Assembly: GCA_030697205.1 (NCBI GenBank)
Contig: JAUYQP010000022.1
Location: 1 to 64,000 of the forward strand
Direction: 5' to 3'
DNA: 64,000 nt
From: Mycobacteriales bacterium
GTDB taxonomy: Bacteria > Actinomycetota > Actinomycetes > Mycobacteriales > SCTD01
Each line of letters starts with the position of its first letter. The stretch's first letter is position 1. The notes beneath the pieces were generated by a model. The model ran no database searches, had not been told where the DNA came from, and was given only the letters and a program-made list of their open reading frames with translations. Below, one piece after another: positions 26,115 through 36,555 of this stretch. The position numbers and the translations under genes were made by a program.

Positions 26115-29100
26115 ATGACGTCCCGCACCGCCGGCTCCGGCCTGCCGACTGCCATGCCTGTCAAGCAGGGGCTCTACGACCCCGCTCACGAGCACGACGC
26201 GTGCGGGGTCGCCTTCGTCGTCGACATCGCCGGTCGGGCGAGCCACGACATCGTCGAGCAGGGCCTCACCGCGCTCACCAACATGGAGCACCGCGGCGCC
26301 TCGGGTGCCGAGCCCGACAGCGGCGACGGCGCCGGGATCCTGCTCCAGGTGCCCGACGCGTTCCTGCGCACGGTCGTCGCCGACCTCCCGCCCGCGGGTC
26401 ACTACGCCGTCGGCACCGCCTTCCTGCCGGTCGACCCCGACGAGGCGGCCCGCGCGATGGCAGCCATCGACGCGATCGCCGAGGGAGAGGGGCTGCGCAC
26501 CCTCACCTGGCGCGACGTCCCGGTCGACGCCGACGCCGCCGGGATCGGGGCGACCGCCCGCTCGGTGATGCCGGTGTTCCGCCAGCTCGTGCTCGTGGCG
26601 GCCGACCCGCAGCTGTCGTCGTACGCCCTGGAGCGCCGGGCCTTCGTCACCCGCAAGCGCGCGGAGCACGAGACCGGCACCTACTTCGCGTCGCTGTCGG
26701 CCCGCACGGTCGTCTACAAGGGCATGCTCACGACCGCCCAGCTGCAGCGCTTCTTCCTCGACCTGTCCGAGCCGTCGCTGGTGAGCGCGCTGGCGCTGGT
26801 GCACTCCCGCTTCTCGACCAACACCTTCCCGAGCTGGCCGCTCGCCCACCCCTACCGCTACATCGCGCACAACGGCGAGATCAACACCGTGCGCGGCAAC
26901 CGCAACTGGATGCACGCGCGTGAGGCGCTGCTGCGCGGCCCGGACGAGCTGCCCGACGACCTGTCCCGTCTCTTCCCCATCTGCAGCCCCGCGGCGTCGG
27001 ACTCCGCGAGCTTCGACGAGGTGCTCGAGCTGCTCCACATGGCCGGGCGCTCGCTGCCGCACGCGGTGCTGATGATGGTCCCGGAGGCGTGGGAGAACGC
27101 CCCTGACATGGACCCCGCCAAGCGGGCCTTCTACGAGTTCCACGCGGCGCTGATGGAGCCGTGGGACGGCCCGGCGTGCGTCACCTTCACCGACGGCACC
27201 GTGATCGGGGCGGTGCTCGACCGCAACGGCCTGCGCCCCTCGCGCTGGTGGCAGACCGCCGACGGCCGCGTGATCCTGTCCAGCGAGGTCGGCGTGCTCG
27301 ACATCGCGCCGGACCAGGTGGTGGCCAAGGGCCGCCTGCAGCCCGGGAAGATGTTCCTCGTCGACACCGCAGAGGGCCGGGTCGTCTCCGACGACGAGGT
27401 CAAGAGCGCGCTGGCTGCGGAGCACCCCTACCAGGACTGGCTGCACAGCGGGCTCATGCAGCTCGAGGACCTGCCCGAGCGCGAGCACGTCACCTACTCC
27501 CACGAGTCGGTGCTGCGCCGCCAGCAGACCTTCGGCTACACCGAGGAGGAGGTGCGGCTGCTCATCACGCCGATGGCCAAGAACGGCATGGAGGCCCTCG
27601 GGTCGATGGGCACCGACACGCCCGTCGCGGTGCTGAGCCAGCGGCCGCGGCTGCTCTTCGACTACTTCAGCCAGCTCTTCGCGCAGGTCACCAACCCACC
27701 GCTGGACGCGATCCGCGAGGAGCTCGTCACGAGCCTGGCCGGCTGCATCGGCCCGGAGCAGAACCTCCTCACCCCGAGCCCCGCGAGCTGCCGGCAGATC
27801 GTGCTGCCCTTCCCGGTCATCGACAACGACGACCTGGCGAAGATCATCCACATCAACGAGGACGGCAACCTGCCGGGCTTCTCCTGCGTGAAGGTCCACG
27901 GCCTCTACCCCGTCAACGGCGGGGGAGAGGCGCTGCGTGACGCCCTCGACCGGGTGCGGCGCGAGGTGTCGACCGCGATCGCCGCCGGCGCCCGCATCAT
28001 CGTGCTCTCCGACCGCGACTCCACCGAGCACATGGCGCCGATCCCGTCGCTGCTGCTCACCAGCGCGGTCCACCACCACCTCATCCGCGAGAAGACCCGC
28101 ACCCGCGTCGGTCTCGTCGTCGAGGCCGGTGACGCCCGCGAGGTCCACCACGTCGCGCTGCTCATCGGCTACGGCGCGGCGGCCGTCAACCCCTACCTGG
28201 CCTTCGAGACCATCGAGGACCTCATCGCCGACGGCACGCTCACCGGGGTCGAGCCTCGGGCCGCGGTCCAGAAGTACGTCAAGGCCGCGGGCAAGGGCGT
28301 GCTGAAGGTCATGAGCAAGATGGGCATCTCGACCATCGCCTCCTACACCGGCGCCCAGGTCTTCGAGGCGCTCGGGCTGTCGCAGGAGCTCGTCGAGGAG
28401 TACTTCACCGGCACGACCTCGCGGCTCGGCGGGATCGGCCTCGAGGTCATCGCGGAGGAGGTCGCGGCCCGCCACCGCCGGGCCTACCCCGACAACGCCA
28501 CGGAGCGCGCCCACCGCCGCCTCGACGTCGGTGGCGAGTACCAGTGGCGCAGGGAGGGCGAGGTCCACCTGTTCAATCCGGAGACCGTCTTCGCCCTGCA
28601 GCACTCGACCCGCACCCAGCAGTACGACGTCTTCAAGACCTACACCCAGAAGGTCGACGCGCTGTCGACCCAGGCGGGCACGCTGCGGGGGCTGTTCGCC
28701 TTCCGGAGCGACCGCGCCCCGGTGCCGATCGACGAGGTCGAGCCGGTCAGCGAGATCGTGAAGCGCTTCAACACCGGCGCCATGTCCTACGGCTCGATCA
28801 GCGCCGAGGCCCACGAGACCCTGGCGATCGCGATGAACCGCCTCGGTGCGCGCAGCAACACCGGCGAGGGAGGCGAGGACTCCGAGCGCCTGCACGACCC
28901 GGAGCGGCGCAGCGCCATCAAGCAGGTCGCGTCCGGCCGCTTCGGCGTGACCAGCGAGTACCTCGTCAACGCCACCGACATCCAGATCAAGATGGCCCAG
29001 GGCGCCAAGCCCGGTGAGGGCGGCCAGCTGCCAGGTCACAAGGTCTACCCGTGGATCGCCAAGACCCGGCACTCCACCCCCGGCGTGGGGCTCATCTCCC

Positions 29101-30668
29101 CGCCGCCGCACCACGACATCTACTCCATCGAGGACCTCGCCCAGCTCATTCACGACCTCAAGAACGCCAACAGCGACGCGCGCATCCACGTCAAGCTGGT
29201 GGCCGAGGTCGGGGTCGGCACGGTCGCGGCCGGCGTCTCCAAGGCGCACGCCGACGTGGTCCTCATCTCCGGGCACGACGGCGGCACCGGCGCCTCGCCG
29301 CTGACCTCCCTCAAGCACGCGGGTGCCCCGTGGGAGCTCGGCCTGGCCGAGACCCAACAGACCCTGCTGCTCAACGGCCTGCGTGACCGCGTCGTGGTGC
29401 AGGTCGACGGCCAGCTCAAGACCGGGCGCGACGTCGTCATCGGCGCTCTGCTCGGCGCCGAGGAGTACGGCTTCGCCACCGCCCCGCTCGTCGTCAGCGG
29501 CTGCATCATGATGCGGGTCTGCCACCTCGACACCTGCCCCGTCGGCGTCGCGACGCAGAACCCCGAGCTGCGCAAGAAGTTCAGCGGTACGCCGGAGTTC
29601 GTGGTGACCTTCTTCGAGTACGTCGCCGAGGAGGTCCGCGAGATCCTCGCCTCGCTGGGCTTCCGGTCACTGCAGGAGGCCATCGGCCACGTCGAGGTGC
29701 TCGACACGCAGCGCGCCGTCGAGCACTGGAAGGCGGGGGGTCTCGACCTCGCACGTGTCCTGCACGTGCCGGAGATGCCCGCAGGCGCCTCGCTGACCTG
29801 CACCACCACGCAGGACCACGGCCTGCAGCACGCGCTCGACAACACCCTCATCCAGCTGTGCGAGGGCGCGTTGGCCGGCGGCACACCGGTGCGCCTCGAG
29901 CTGCCGGTCCGCAACGTCAACCGCACCGTCGGCACGATGCTCGGCGCCGCCGTGACGCGGGCCCATGGCGGGGCGGGCCTGCCCGAGGGCACCATCGACA
30001 TCACCCTCACCGGCAGCGCCGGACAGTCCTTCGGAGCGTTCCTCCCCCGCGGCATCACGCTGCGCCTCGAGGGCGACGGCAACGACTACGTCGGCAAGGG
30101 CCTGTCCGGCGGCCGCATCGTGGTGCGACCCGACCGGGCCGCGACCTTCGCCGCCGAGGACAACGTCATCGCCGGCAACACCCTGCTCTACGGCGCGACC
30201 AGCGGCACGCTGCTCGTGCGCGGGCGCGTCGGCGAGCGCTTCTGCGTCCGCAACTCCGGCGCGACCGCGGTCGTCGAGGGCGTGGGCGACCACGCCTGCG
30301 AGTACATGACCGGTGGGCGCGTCGCGATCCTCGGCACGACCGGGCGCAACGTCGCGGCCGGCATGAGCGGTGGCACCGCCTACCTGCTCGACGCCGACTC
30401 GTCGCTGGTCAACCCGGAGATGGTGGACCTGGAGGGGCTCGACGAGGGCGACGTCGAGACGTTGCGCCGGATGCTCACCGAGCACGCCACCGAGACCGGC
30501 TCGCCGGTCGCGCAGCGGCTGCTCGACGAGGGCGCGCTCGCGACCCGCTTCACCAAGGTGATGCCGCGCGACTACAAGAAGGTGCTCCTCGCGATGGAGC
30601 AGGCCCGGGAGTCCGGGGACGACGTCGACGCGGCCGTCATGCAGGCCAGCGCAGCCGCGAGCAAGTAG
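26115..30668 (+). CDS. gltB: Glutamate synthase (NADPH), large subunit
   Basis: A 1517-residue GOGAT alpha subunit that makes two glutamates from glutamine and 2-oxoglutarate. A 29-residue propeptide precedes the nucleophile Cys30 (HDACGVAFV), exposed after processing. The class II glutaminase domain (~30-430) includes [14 protein letters not shown]; then come the central domain, the FMN synthase domain with [14 protein letters not shown] and [12 protein letters not shown], the [3Fe-4S] cysteines in [15 protein letters not shown] (~1130-1141) and the C-terminal beta-helix (GxxG repeats such as [11 protein letters not shown]). Length and order are normal. gltD follows after 9 bases. Confidence 0.98.
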   Translation: MTSRTAGSGLPTAMPVKQGLYDPAHEHDACGVAFVVDIAGRASHDIVEQGLTALTNMEHRGASGAEPDSGDGAGILLQVPDAFLRTVVADLPPAGHYAVGTAFLPVDPDEAARAMAAIDAIAEGEGLRTLTWRDVPVDADAAGIGATARSVMPVFRQLVLVAADPQLSSYALERRAFVTRKRAEHETGTYFASLSARTVVYKGMLTTAQLQRFFLDLSEPSLVSALALVHSRFSTNTFPSWPLAHPYRYIAHNGEINTVRGNRNWMHAREALLRGPDELPDDLSRLFPICSPAASDSASFDEVLELLHMAGRSLPHAVLMMVPEAWENAPDMDPAKRAFYEFHAALMEPWDGPACVTFTDGTVIGAVLDRNGLRPSRWWQTADGRVILSSEVGVLDIAPDQVVAKGRLQPGKMFLVDTAEGRVVSDDEVKSALAAEHPYQDWLHSGLMQLEDLPEREHVTYSHESVLRRQQTFGYTEEEVRLLITPMAKNGMEALGSMGTDTPVAVLSQRPRLLFDYFSQLFAQVTNPPLDAIREELVTSLAGCIGPEQNLLTPSPASCRQIVLPFPVIDNDDLAKIIHINEDGNLPGFSCVKVHGLYPVNGGGEALRDALDRVRREVSTAIAAGARIIVLSDRDSTEHMAPIPSLLLTSAVHHHLIREKTRTRVGLVVEAGDAREVHHVALLIGYGAAAVNPYLAFETIEDLIADGTLTGVEPRAAVQKYVKAAGKGVLKVMSKMGISTIASYTGAQVFEALGLSQELVEEYFTGTTSRLGGIGLEVIAEEVAARHRRAYPDNATERAHRRLDVGGEYQWRREGEVHLFNPETVFALQHSTRTQQYDVFKTYTQKVDALSTQAGTLRGLFAFRSDRAPVPIDEVEPVSEIVKRFNTGAMSYGSISAEAHETLAIAMNRLGARSNTGEGGEDSERLHDPERRSAIKQVASGRFGVTSEYLVNATDIQIKMAQGAKPGEGGQLPGHKVYPWIAKTRHSTPGVGLISPPPHHDIYSIEDLAQLIHDLKNANSDARIHVKLVAEVGVGTVAAGVSKAHADVVLISGHDGGTGASPLTSLKHAGAPWELGLAETQQTLLLNGLRDRVVVQVDGQLKTGRDVVIGALLGAEEYGFATAPLVVSGCIMMRVCHLDTCPVGVATQNPELRKKFSGTPEFVVTFFEYVAEEVREILASLGFRSLQEAIGHVEVLDTQRAVEHWKAGGLDLARVLHVPEMPAGASLTCTTTQDHGLQHALDNTLIQLCEGALAGGTPVRLELPVRNVNRTVGTMLGAAVTRAHGGAGLPEGTIDITLTGSAGQSFGAFLPRGITLRLEGDGNDYVGKGLSGGRIVVRPDRAATFAAEDNVIAGNTLLYGATSGTLLVRGRVGERFCVRNSGATAVVEGVGDHACEYMTGGRVAILGTTGRNVAAGMSGGTAYLLDADSSLVNPEMVDLEGLDEGDVETLRRMLTEHATETGSPVAQRLLDEGALATRFTKVMPRDYKKVLLAMEQARESGDDVDAAVMQASAAASK

Positions 30669-30677
30669 GAGACTGAC

Positions 30678-32117
30678 ATGGCTGACCCCACCGGCTTCCT
30701 CACCACGGGCCGCGCGCTCCCGACGCGCCGCCCCGTCGACGTGCGCATCCGCGACTGGAAGGAGGTCTACGAGGAGTTCCCCGCGCAGGCCCTCCACGAC
30801 CAGGCCGGTCGCTGCATGGACTGCGGCATCCCCTTCTGCCACAACGGCTGCCCGCTCGGCAACCTCATCCCCGAGTGGAACGACCTGGTCTGGAAGGACG
30901 ACTGGCGCGAGGCCGTCGAGCGGCTGCACGCGACCAACAACTTCCCGGAGTTCACCGGTCGGCTGTGCCCCGCGCCGTGCGAGGCGGCCTGCGTCCTTGG
31001 CATCAACGACGACCCGGTGACCATCAAGCAGGTCGAGGTGGAGATCGCCGACCGCGCCTGGGCCGACGGTCTCGTGACCCCGCAGCCGGCCGTGCACCCG
31101 ACCGGCAAGAAGGTCGCGGTCGTGGGCTCCGGCCCGGCCGGGCTCGCGGCCGCCCAGCAGCTCACCCGCGCCGGCCACGACGTCGTGGTCCTGGAGCGGG
31201 CCGACCGCATCGGCGGCCTGCTGCGCTACGGCATCCCCGAGTTCAAGATGGAGAAGGCGGTCCTCGACCGGCGCCTGGAGCAGATGCGGGCCGAGGGCAC
31301 CCGCTTCGAGACCGGCGTCGACGTCGGCGTCGACGTGACCGTCGAGCAGCTGCGGGCCGACTACGACGCGGTCGTGCTGGCAGGCGGGTCCACGCTCGGG
31401 CGCGACCTGCCCGTCCCGGGTCGCGAGCTGTCGGGCATCCACCTCGCGATGGACTACCTCGAGCCGGCCAACCGGGTGCAGCTCGGCGACCTGGAGTCGT
31501 GGCCGATCGACGCCGCCGACAAGGACGTCGTCATCATCGGCGGTGGCGACACCGGCGCGGACTGCCTCGGCACCGCCCACCGCCAGGGCGCCCGCTCGGT
31601 CACCCAGCTCGAGATCATGCCGCGCCCGCCGCAGGAGCGCGCGTCGTCGACGCCGTGGCCGACCTGGCCGCTGGTCTACCGCACCAGCAGCGCCCACGAG
31701 GAGGGCGGCGAGCGGGTCTTCGGTGTCAACACCGAGCGCTTCACCGGCGCTGAGGGTGCCGTCACCGGCCTCGACCTCGTCGAGGTGGAGATGGTCGACG
31801 GCCGCTTCGCCCCGGTGACCGGCAGTGAGACGCACCTGCCCGCGCAGCTCGTCCTGCTCGCCATGGGCTTCGTCGGGCCGCAGCGCGACGGCCTGCTCGA
31901 CGCCCTCGGCGTCGAGCTCGACCCGCGCGGCAACGTCGCCCGTGACGACACCTGGGCGACGAGTGTCCCCGGCGTCTTCGTCGCCGGCGACATGGGCCGT
32001 GGCCAGTCGCTGATCGTGTGGGCCATCGCCGAGGGCCGCTCCGCCGCGGCCGCCGTCGACCGCTTCCTCATGGGCGACACGCTGCTCCCGTCCCCGGTCG
32101 TCCCCACCAGCCGCTGA
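30678..32117 (+). CDS. gltD: Glutamate synthase (NADPH), small subunit
   Basis: A 479-residue FAD/[4Fe-4S] subunit that passes NADPH electrons to GltB. The N-terminal cysteine clusters CMDCGIPFCHNGCPLGN and LCPAPCEAACVLG are complete, followed by the FAD-binding GSGPAGLAAAQQL, GGLLRYGIPEFKM, the NADPH-binding IIGGGDTGADC and the final FAD motif GVFVAGDMGRGQSLIVWAI. ATG 30678 has AGGAG just upstream. Structured repeats follow the gene. Confidence 0.98.
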   Translation: MADPTGFLTTGRALPTRRPVDVRIRDWKEVYEEFPAQALHDQAGRCMDCGIPFCHNGCPLGNLIPEWNDLVWKDDWREAVERLHATNNFPEFTGRLCPAPCEAACVLGINDDPVTIKQVEVEIADRAWADGLVTPQPAVHPTGKKVAVVGSGPAGLAAAQQLTRAGHDVVVLERADRIGGLLRYGIPEFKMEKAVLDRRLEQMRAEGTRFETGVDVGVDVTVEQLRADYDAVVLAGGSTLGRDLPVPGRELSGIHLAMDYLEPANRVQLGDLESWPIDAADKDVVIIGGGDTGADCLGTAHRQGARSVTQLEIMPRPPQERASSTPWPTWPLVYRTSSAHEEGGERVFGVNTERFTGAEGAVTGLDLVEVEMVDGRFAPVTGSETHLPAQLVLLAMGFVGPQRDGLLDALGVELDPRGNVARDDTWATSVPGVFVAGDMGRGQSLIVWAIAEGRSAAAAVDRFLMGDTLLPSPVVPTSR

Positions 32118-32128
32118 TCCCTCGGCCC

Positions 32129-32182
32129 GCGCGGGTCCGTCGGACTGCGCGGGTCCGTCGGCCTGCGCGGGTCCGTCGGCCT
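32129..32182. repeat. Three 18-bp tandem repeats downstream of gltD
   Basis: GCGCGGGTCCGTCGGACT at 32129-32146, then two identical units with CCT in place of ACT at 32147-32164 and 32165-32182. Only one base differs among the copies. The array starts 11 bases after the gltD stop and does not look protein-coding. Confidence 0.85.
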
Positions 32183-32200
32183 ACACACGCCTGTGCCGCG

Positions 32201-32236
32201 CCTTGCTGCAGTGCACGCCCTCCGCGTGCACTGCAC
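32201..32236. repeat. Hairpin unit 1 (12-bp stem) after gltD
   Basis: TGCAGTGCACGC (32207-32218), loop CCTCC, GCGTGCACTGCA (32224-32235). It is related to unit 2, whose copy begins 56 bases later, with a G-to-C change in one arm matched by C-to-G in the other. Confidence 0.8.
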
Positions 32237-32253
32237 AGGCCTGCCCACGGACG

Positions 32254-32300
32254 GCCCCTTGCTGCACTGCACGCCCGGTGCGTGCAGTGCAGCAAGGGGC
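32254..32300. terminator. Hairpin unit 2: perfect 21-bp stem, possible gltBD terminator
   Basis: The arm GCCCCTTGCTGCACTGCACGC would be 21 bases (32254-32274), with loop CCGGT (32275-32279) and a fully complementary arm at 32280-32300. No T-run follows, but such hairpins can terminate in high-G+C actinobacteria. It may instead be a mobile palindromic repeat. Confidence 0.6.
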
Positions 32301-32355
32301 GCAACGGGTGTGGGGCGACCCGGCGGTTCGCCGGTCGTGCTGCGCGCAGCGTCGG

Positions 32356-32361
32356 TAGCGT
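32356..32361 (+). promoter_or_regulatory. -10 box of the secreted subtilase gene
   Basis: TAGCGT, 28 bases before GTG 32390; the same hexamer as before hisD and the response regulator. Confidence 0.45.
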
Positions 32362-32389
32362 GCGCTCCGGGGCAAGCGTGAGGAGCACC

Positions 32390-34069
32390 GTGCGGATCGC
32401 GAGGCGACGAGGTCTGGGACTCGTGCTCAGCGGCCTGCTCGCCGCAACGGCACTGGGTCCCTCAGCACCCGTCAGCGTCGACGGACCGGTCCAGCACTTC
32501 GTGGTGCTCTACGCCGAAGGCGCGGAGCCGAGCGCTGCCCGCCGCGCCGTGGGCGCGTCCGGTGGCACGGTGCTGTCGGACGACCCGGACACCGGCATCG
32601 CGGCCGTCACCAGCCCCGACCCGCGGTTCGCCGACCGCGCCCGCGCGCACCGGGTGCTGGCCGGTGCCGCCCGCGACCGCGTCGTCGGCCGGTCACCCAT
32701 GCGACGCGCGTGGGGGTCGTCGACAGCGGTGACGGCAGCGACGGGGACGGCAGCGAGGACAGCGAGGACAGCGAGGACAGCGGCAGCCTCGACGGGGGAG
32801 CCGCTCGAGAGCCAACAGTGGGACATGCGAGCCCTACGCCAGGCCGAGGCGCGCGTCGCGCACGTCGTGGACAGACGGGTCCTGGTGGCCGTCATCGACA
32901 CCGGTGTCGACGGCAGTCACCCCGACCTCACCGCGGTGCTGGACAGGCAGCGCAGCCGCAACTTCACCACCGACCTCCCCACGGACCCCGGCGGCACGGA
33001 GCTCGACGGCCCCTGCGAGGTCGCGGGTTGCGTCGACCCCGTCGACCGGGACGACAACGGGCACGGCACCCACGTCGCGAGCCTCGTCGCCGCCCCGGTC
33101 AACGGTCGCGGCATCGCGGGGACCGCGCCGGGCGTCCGGATCGTCAACCTGCGTGCCGGTCAGGACAGCGGGTACTTCTTCCTGCAGCCGACCCTCGACG
33201 CCATCACCTACGCCGGGCGGATCGGCGTCGACGTCGCGAACCTCAGCTTCTACACCGACCCGTGGCTGTTCAACTGCGCCGACAACCCGGCGGACTCACC
33301 GGCCGAGCAGCAGGAGCAGCGCACGATCGTCGCGGCGACGCAGCGCGCGGTCGACTTCGCCCGCAAGCGGGGCGTCACCCTGATCGCGGCCTCGGGCAAC
33401 GAGGGCCTCGACCTCGGCGCTCCCGGTGTCGACGCGAGCAGCCCTGACTACCCGCAACCCACGTCCACCCGCGACGACACCCGCACCCGGGTGCTCGACA
33501 ACGCCAGCTGCCTGTCGATGCCCTCCGAGGCGACCGGAGTGCTCGACGTCACGGCGACGGGGCCGAGCGGCCGCAAGGCGTCGTACTCCAGTTTCGGGGT
33601 GGAGCAGGCGGTCGTAGCGGCTCCTGGCGGTGACGCGCTCGACGGCTCGCGACCCTTCCCGGCGAACCAGGTTCTGGGGGCGTTCCCGAGGGCCGTGCTG
33701 CGGGCGGAGGGCCTCATCGCCGCGGACGGCCGGCCGCTCGACGACACGGTGGTCCGCGACTGCCAGCCGGCCGGCTGCGCTTACTACCGCTGGATCCAGG
33801 GGACCTCGATGGCCGCTCCGCACGCTGCCGGCGTCGCGGCGCTGATCGTCAGCCGACACGGCGGTCGTGACGCCGCGCACCGGAGCGGGTGGACGTTGCG
33901 CCCGTCGACCGTGGAGCGGCTGCTGCGCGCCTCCGCGGTGGACCGGGCCTGCCCGGCCGGCGGTGTGCAGGCCTACGAGGACGGCAGCAGGCACCGCTGC
34001 GTGGGGACGCCCAGCGTCAACGGCTTCTTCGGTGACGGCACCGTCGACGCCCTGCGCGCGGTCTCCTGA
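32390..34069 (+). CDS. Secreted subtilisin-like serine protease (S8)
   Basis: A 559-residue exported protease. The signal peptide starts VRIARRRGLGLVLSG, with a small-residue cleavage area near residue 28. An I9-type propeptide (VQHFVVLYAEGAEPS...) and a low-complexity Ala/Thr linker come next. The catalytic triad is complete: Asp in VAVIDTGVDGSHPDL (~170), His in NGHGTHVASLVA (~226), Ser in GTSMAAPHAAGVAALI (~475); the oxyanion Asn is in AASGNEG. Four to six Cys in the catalytic domain suggest disulfides. GTG 32390 has AGGAG 4 bases upstream; GTG 32378 is an alternative. A longer upstream frame runs through the repeats and is not believed. Confidence 0.93.
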   Translation: MRIARRRGLGLVLSGLLAATALGPSAPVSVDGPVQHFVVLYAEGAEPSAARRAVGASGGTVLSDDPDTGIAAVTSPDPRFADRARAHRVLAGAARDRVVGRSPMRRAWGSSTAVTAATGTAARTARTARTAAASTGEPLESQQWDMRALRQAEARVAHVVDRRVLVAVIDTGVDGSHPDLTAVLDRQRSRNFTTDLPTDPGGTELDGPCEVAGCVDPVDRDDNGHGTHVASLVAAPVNGRGIAGTAPGVRIVNLRAGQDSGYFFLQPTLDAITYAGRIGVDVANLSFYTDPWLFNCADNPADSPAEQQEQRTIVAATQRAVDFARKRGVTLIAASGNEGLDLGAPGVDASSPDYPQPTSTRDDTRTRVLDNASCLSMPSEATGVLDVTATGPSGRKASYSSFGVEQAVVAAPGGDALDGSRPFPANQVLGAFPRAVLRAEGLIAADGRPLDDTVVRDCQPAGCAYYRWIQGTSMAAPHAAGVAALIVSRHGGRDAAHRSGWTLRPSTVERLLRASAVDRACPAGGVQAYEDGSRHRCVGTPSVNGFFGDGTVDALRAVS

Positions 34070-34170
34070 GGAGCGTCGACAGCAGGTTCACCCGTCTGCC
34101 GCTGGCCGTGACCCGGTCCGGACCGTCACGCTGGGTAGGAGGTCGTCGTTGCGCCGGTCGGGAGGTGGTC

Positions 34171-35043
34171 GTGTACTCGCTCGTCAGCGCTGGCGTGCTC
34201 GCCTGCGACCTGGTCAAGCACCCGCGCGGTGCGCAGGTCGCCGACGTCGTGGACCGGGTCCTCGCCTTGGAGCCCACCGACCTCGAGGCGCTGGCCGCGA
34301 CGTCGGGCGACGGCCTGGAGGGCGACCGTCAGGCCGTGCTCCAGGCCGCGCGGGAGGTCCCGCAGATGCGGACCCTGCTGCGCGGGGTCGGTGCCGCGGT
34401 CGGGGACGCCCAGCCCGACGGCACAGAGGCGCGCACCATCGTCGACGCGCTGTCCCAGACGCTGCTGGGTGACCTCGACGACCTCCTCGCGCTGTTGCTG
34501 CGCGAGGCTCCGCTGGACGACCCGGAGGTCCCGCCCGCGGTCGTCCAGGCCGCGCTCGACGCCGTGTCGGCGACCTGGGTCGGGGCCGCCGCTGGCCCCG
34601 ATGTGCTCGCGGCCACCGAGCGCCTGCGCCGCCGCTGGGACGACGCGTTGCCGGTCGTGCCGCCGCCTCTGCCCGACGGCTATGGCGGCCATGCCCCGGA
34701 CCTGCGCGACCTGCTCGACGCGATCGGACGGCTCGACGGTGCGGCGTGGTCGCGGGTCGACGCCGCCCACGACAGCAAGAGGGGCGGCCTGGCCTGGTCC
34801 GAGGCGATGCACCTCGCCTGCCGTGCGGCCCACGACGACCACCGGGTCGTCGCGGTGGCCCGAGGCCAGCTCGCCGCCGCGCGCGCACTGCGGCTGTCCG
34901 CGGTGTCGACCACCCCCGTGGCCGGGAGCGCGGCGATGGCGGTGACCGCTGCGGTCCAGGCGACCTGCGTGCTCGACCTGCTCGACGTCGAGACCGCCCG
35001 CACGCTGCTCGGAACCTGGCAGGCCGGGTCGGGCGCGCTGTAG
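34171..35043 (+). CDS. Hypothetical helical protein of unknown function
   Basis: A 290-residue protein that I do not recognise. It is rich in Ala, Leu, Asp and Val, mostly helical by eye, with no signal peptide or clear membrane helix; its start (VYSLVSAGVLACDLVKHP) is only weakly hydrophobic. It may contain two similar helical halves. GTG 34171 follows a GGGAGG site (34160-34165) by 5 bases. It lies 101 bases after the secreted protease gene in the same direction and 48 before pyk, which has its own -10. Codon use is like its neighbours. Confidence 0.75.
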   Translation: MYSLVSAGVLACDLVKHPRGAQVADVVDRVLALEPTDLEALAATSGDGLEGDRQAVLQAAREVPQMRTLLRGVGAAVGDAQPDGTEARTIVDALSQTLLGDLDDLLALLLREAPLDDPEVPPAVVQAALDAVSATWVGAAAGPDVLAATERLRRRWDDALPVVPPPLPDGYGGHAPDLRDLLDAIGRLDGAAWSRVDAAHDSKRGGLAWSEAMHLACRAAHDDHRVVAVARGQLAAARALRLSAVSTTPVAGSAAMAVTAAVQATCVLDLLDVETARTLLGTWQAGSGAL

Positions 35044-35079
35044 GTCGCGTGCCGTGCAGACGGCCTCCGGCGTACGTCC

Positions 35080-35085
35080 TAGGGT
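35080..35085 (+). promoter_or_regulatory. -10 box, leaderless promoter of pyk
   Basis: TAGGGT with 6 bases to the pyk GTG (35092). Confidence 0.5.
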
Positions 35086-35091
35086 GGCGGG

Positions 35092-36555
35092 GTGAAGCGC
35101 CGCGCGAAGATCGTCTGCACGCTCGGCCCCGCGACGCACTCCTACGAGGGCGTGCGCGCGCTGGTCTACGCCGGCATGGACGTCGCCCGGCTCAACTTCT
35201 CCCACGGCACCTACGAGCAGCACGCCGAGGTCTACGCGTGGGTGCGCGCGGCGAGCGACGAGTCCGGTCGCGGGGTGGGGGTGCTCGTCGACCTGCAGGG
35301 TCCCAAGATCCGGCTCGGCACCTTCGTCGAGGGCCCGGTCGTGTGGGCCACCGGCGAGACCGTGACGATCACCGTTCGCGACGTCGAGGGCACCCACGAC
35401 CTGGTCGGTACGACGTACAAGGGCCTGGCCGCCGACGCGCAACCGGGCGACCGCGTCCTGGTCGACGACGGCAAGGTCGGCCTGAAGGTGCTCGAGGTCG
35501 ACGGTGACGACGTGCGCCTGCTCGTCACCGAGGGCGGGCCGGTCAGCAACAACAAGGGGCTGTCGCTGCCGGGCGCGGTGAGCGTGCCCGCGCTGACCGA
35601 GAAGGACGAGGCCGACCTGCGCTTCGCGCTGACGCTGCGGGCCGACATGGTCGCGCTGTCGTTCGTGCGCCACGAGGACGACATCCGCCTCGTCCACGCT
35701 GTCATGGACGAGGTCGGGGCCCGACTGCCGGTGCTCGCCAAGATCGAGAAGCCGCAAGCGGTGGCCCGGCTGCGCGAGATCACCGAGGCCTTCGACGGGC
35801 TCATGGTCGCGCGCGGTGACCTCGGCGTCGAGATGCCGCTCGAGAAGGTCCCGCTGGTCCAGAAGGAGTGCGTGCAGGGCGCGCGCGAGCTGGCCAAGCC
35901 GGTCATCGTCGCGACCCAGATGCTCGACTCGATGATCACCAACAGCCGGCCGACCCGGGCCGAGGCGTCCGACGTGGCCAACGCGGTGCTCGACGGTGCC
36001 GACGCCCTCATGCTGTCGGGGGAGACCAGCGTCGGCAGCTTCCCGATCGAGGCTGTGGCGACGATGGCGCGCATCATCGTGGGGGCCGAGGAGGCCCTGT
36101 GGCGGCTCCCGGCGGTCCTCAAGGAGCCCGACACGATCGGTACCGCGATCGCCAAGGCCGCCACTGAGGTCGGCGCGGCGGTGGGCGCGAAGGCGCTCGT
36201 CGCGTTCACCCAGAGCGGCGACACCGGCCGGCGACTCGCCCGGCACCGCTCACCGATCCCGCTGCTCGCCTTCACGCCGATCCCGGTCGTCCGCAGCCAG
36301 CTGGCGCTGGTGTGGGGCGTCGAGACGTTCCTGGTGCCCACCGTGCAGCACACCGACGAGATGGTGCGTCAGGTCGACAGCGCGATGCTCGACCTCGGGC
36401 GGATGGAGCGCGGGGACCTCGTCACGATCGTCGCGGGCAGCCCGCCCTCGACGACCGGCTCGACCAACGCGATGCGCGTCCACCGGCTCGGCAACCCGCC
36501 CGCGCCCGGCAGTCGTCGGGCCACCGACCAGCAGGACGCGACCTTCCCGCGCTAG
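35092..36555 (+). CDS. pyk: Pyruvate kinase
   Basis: A 487-residue glycolytic enzyme (phosphoenolpyruvate + ADP to pyruvate + ATP). KRRAKIVCTLGPATHSYE opens the A domain, with ARLNFSHG, DLQGPKIRLG, the B-domain lid, the signature with the active-site Lys in AKIEKPQAV, MVARGDLGVEMP (~238-249), ATQMLDSMI, and AEASDVANAVLDGADALMLSGET. The C domain closes with TIVAGSPPSTTGSTNAMRVH. GTG 35092 is supported by the -10 six bases upstream. The end shares a CTAG with the convergent small gene. Confidence 0.97.
   Translation: MKRRAKIVCTLGPATHSYEGVRALVYAGMDVARLNFSHGTYEQHAEVYAWVRAASDESGRGVGVLVDLQGPKIRLGTFVEGPVVWATGETVTITVRDVEGTHDLVGTTYKGLAADAQPGDRVLVDDGKVGLKVLEVDGDDVRLLVTEGGPVSNNKGLSLPGAVSVPALTEKDEADLRFALTLRADMVALSFVRHEDDIRLVHAVMDEVGARLPVLAKIEKPQAVARLREITEAFDGLMVARGDLGVEMPLEKVPLVQKECVQGARELAKPVIVATQMLDSMITNSRPTRAEASDVANAVLDGADALMLSGETSVGSFPIEAVATMARIIVGAEEALWRLPAVLKEPDTIGTAIAKAATEVGAAVGAKALVAFTQSGDTGRRLARHRSPIPLLAFTPIPVVRSQLALVWGVETFLVPTVQHTDEMVRQVDSAMLDLGRMERGDLVTIVAGSPPSTTGSTNAMRVHRLGNPPAPGSRRATDQQDATFPR

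Noticed and set aside
32129-32182. CRISPR array
   Set aside because: Three 18-bp units directly abut one another with no spacers and no cas genes nearby.
32018-32389. Longer N-terminus for the secreted subtilase (start near 32018)
   Set aside because: It would lie inside gltD and the repeats, giving Arg-rich repeats before the signal peptide; GTG 32390 gives a proper signal sequence and ribosome site.
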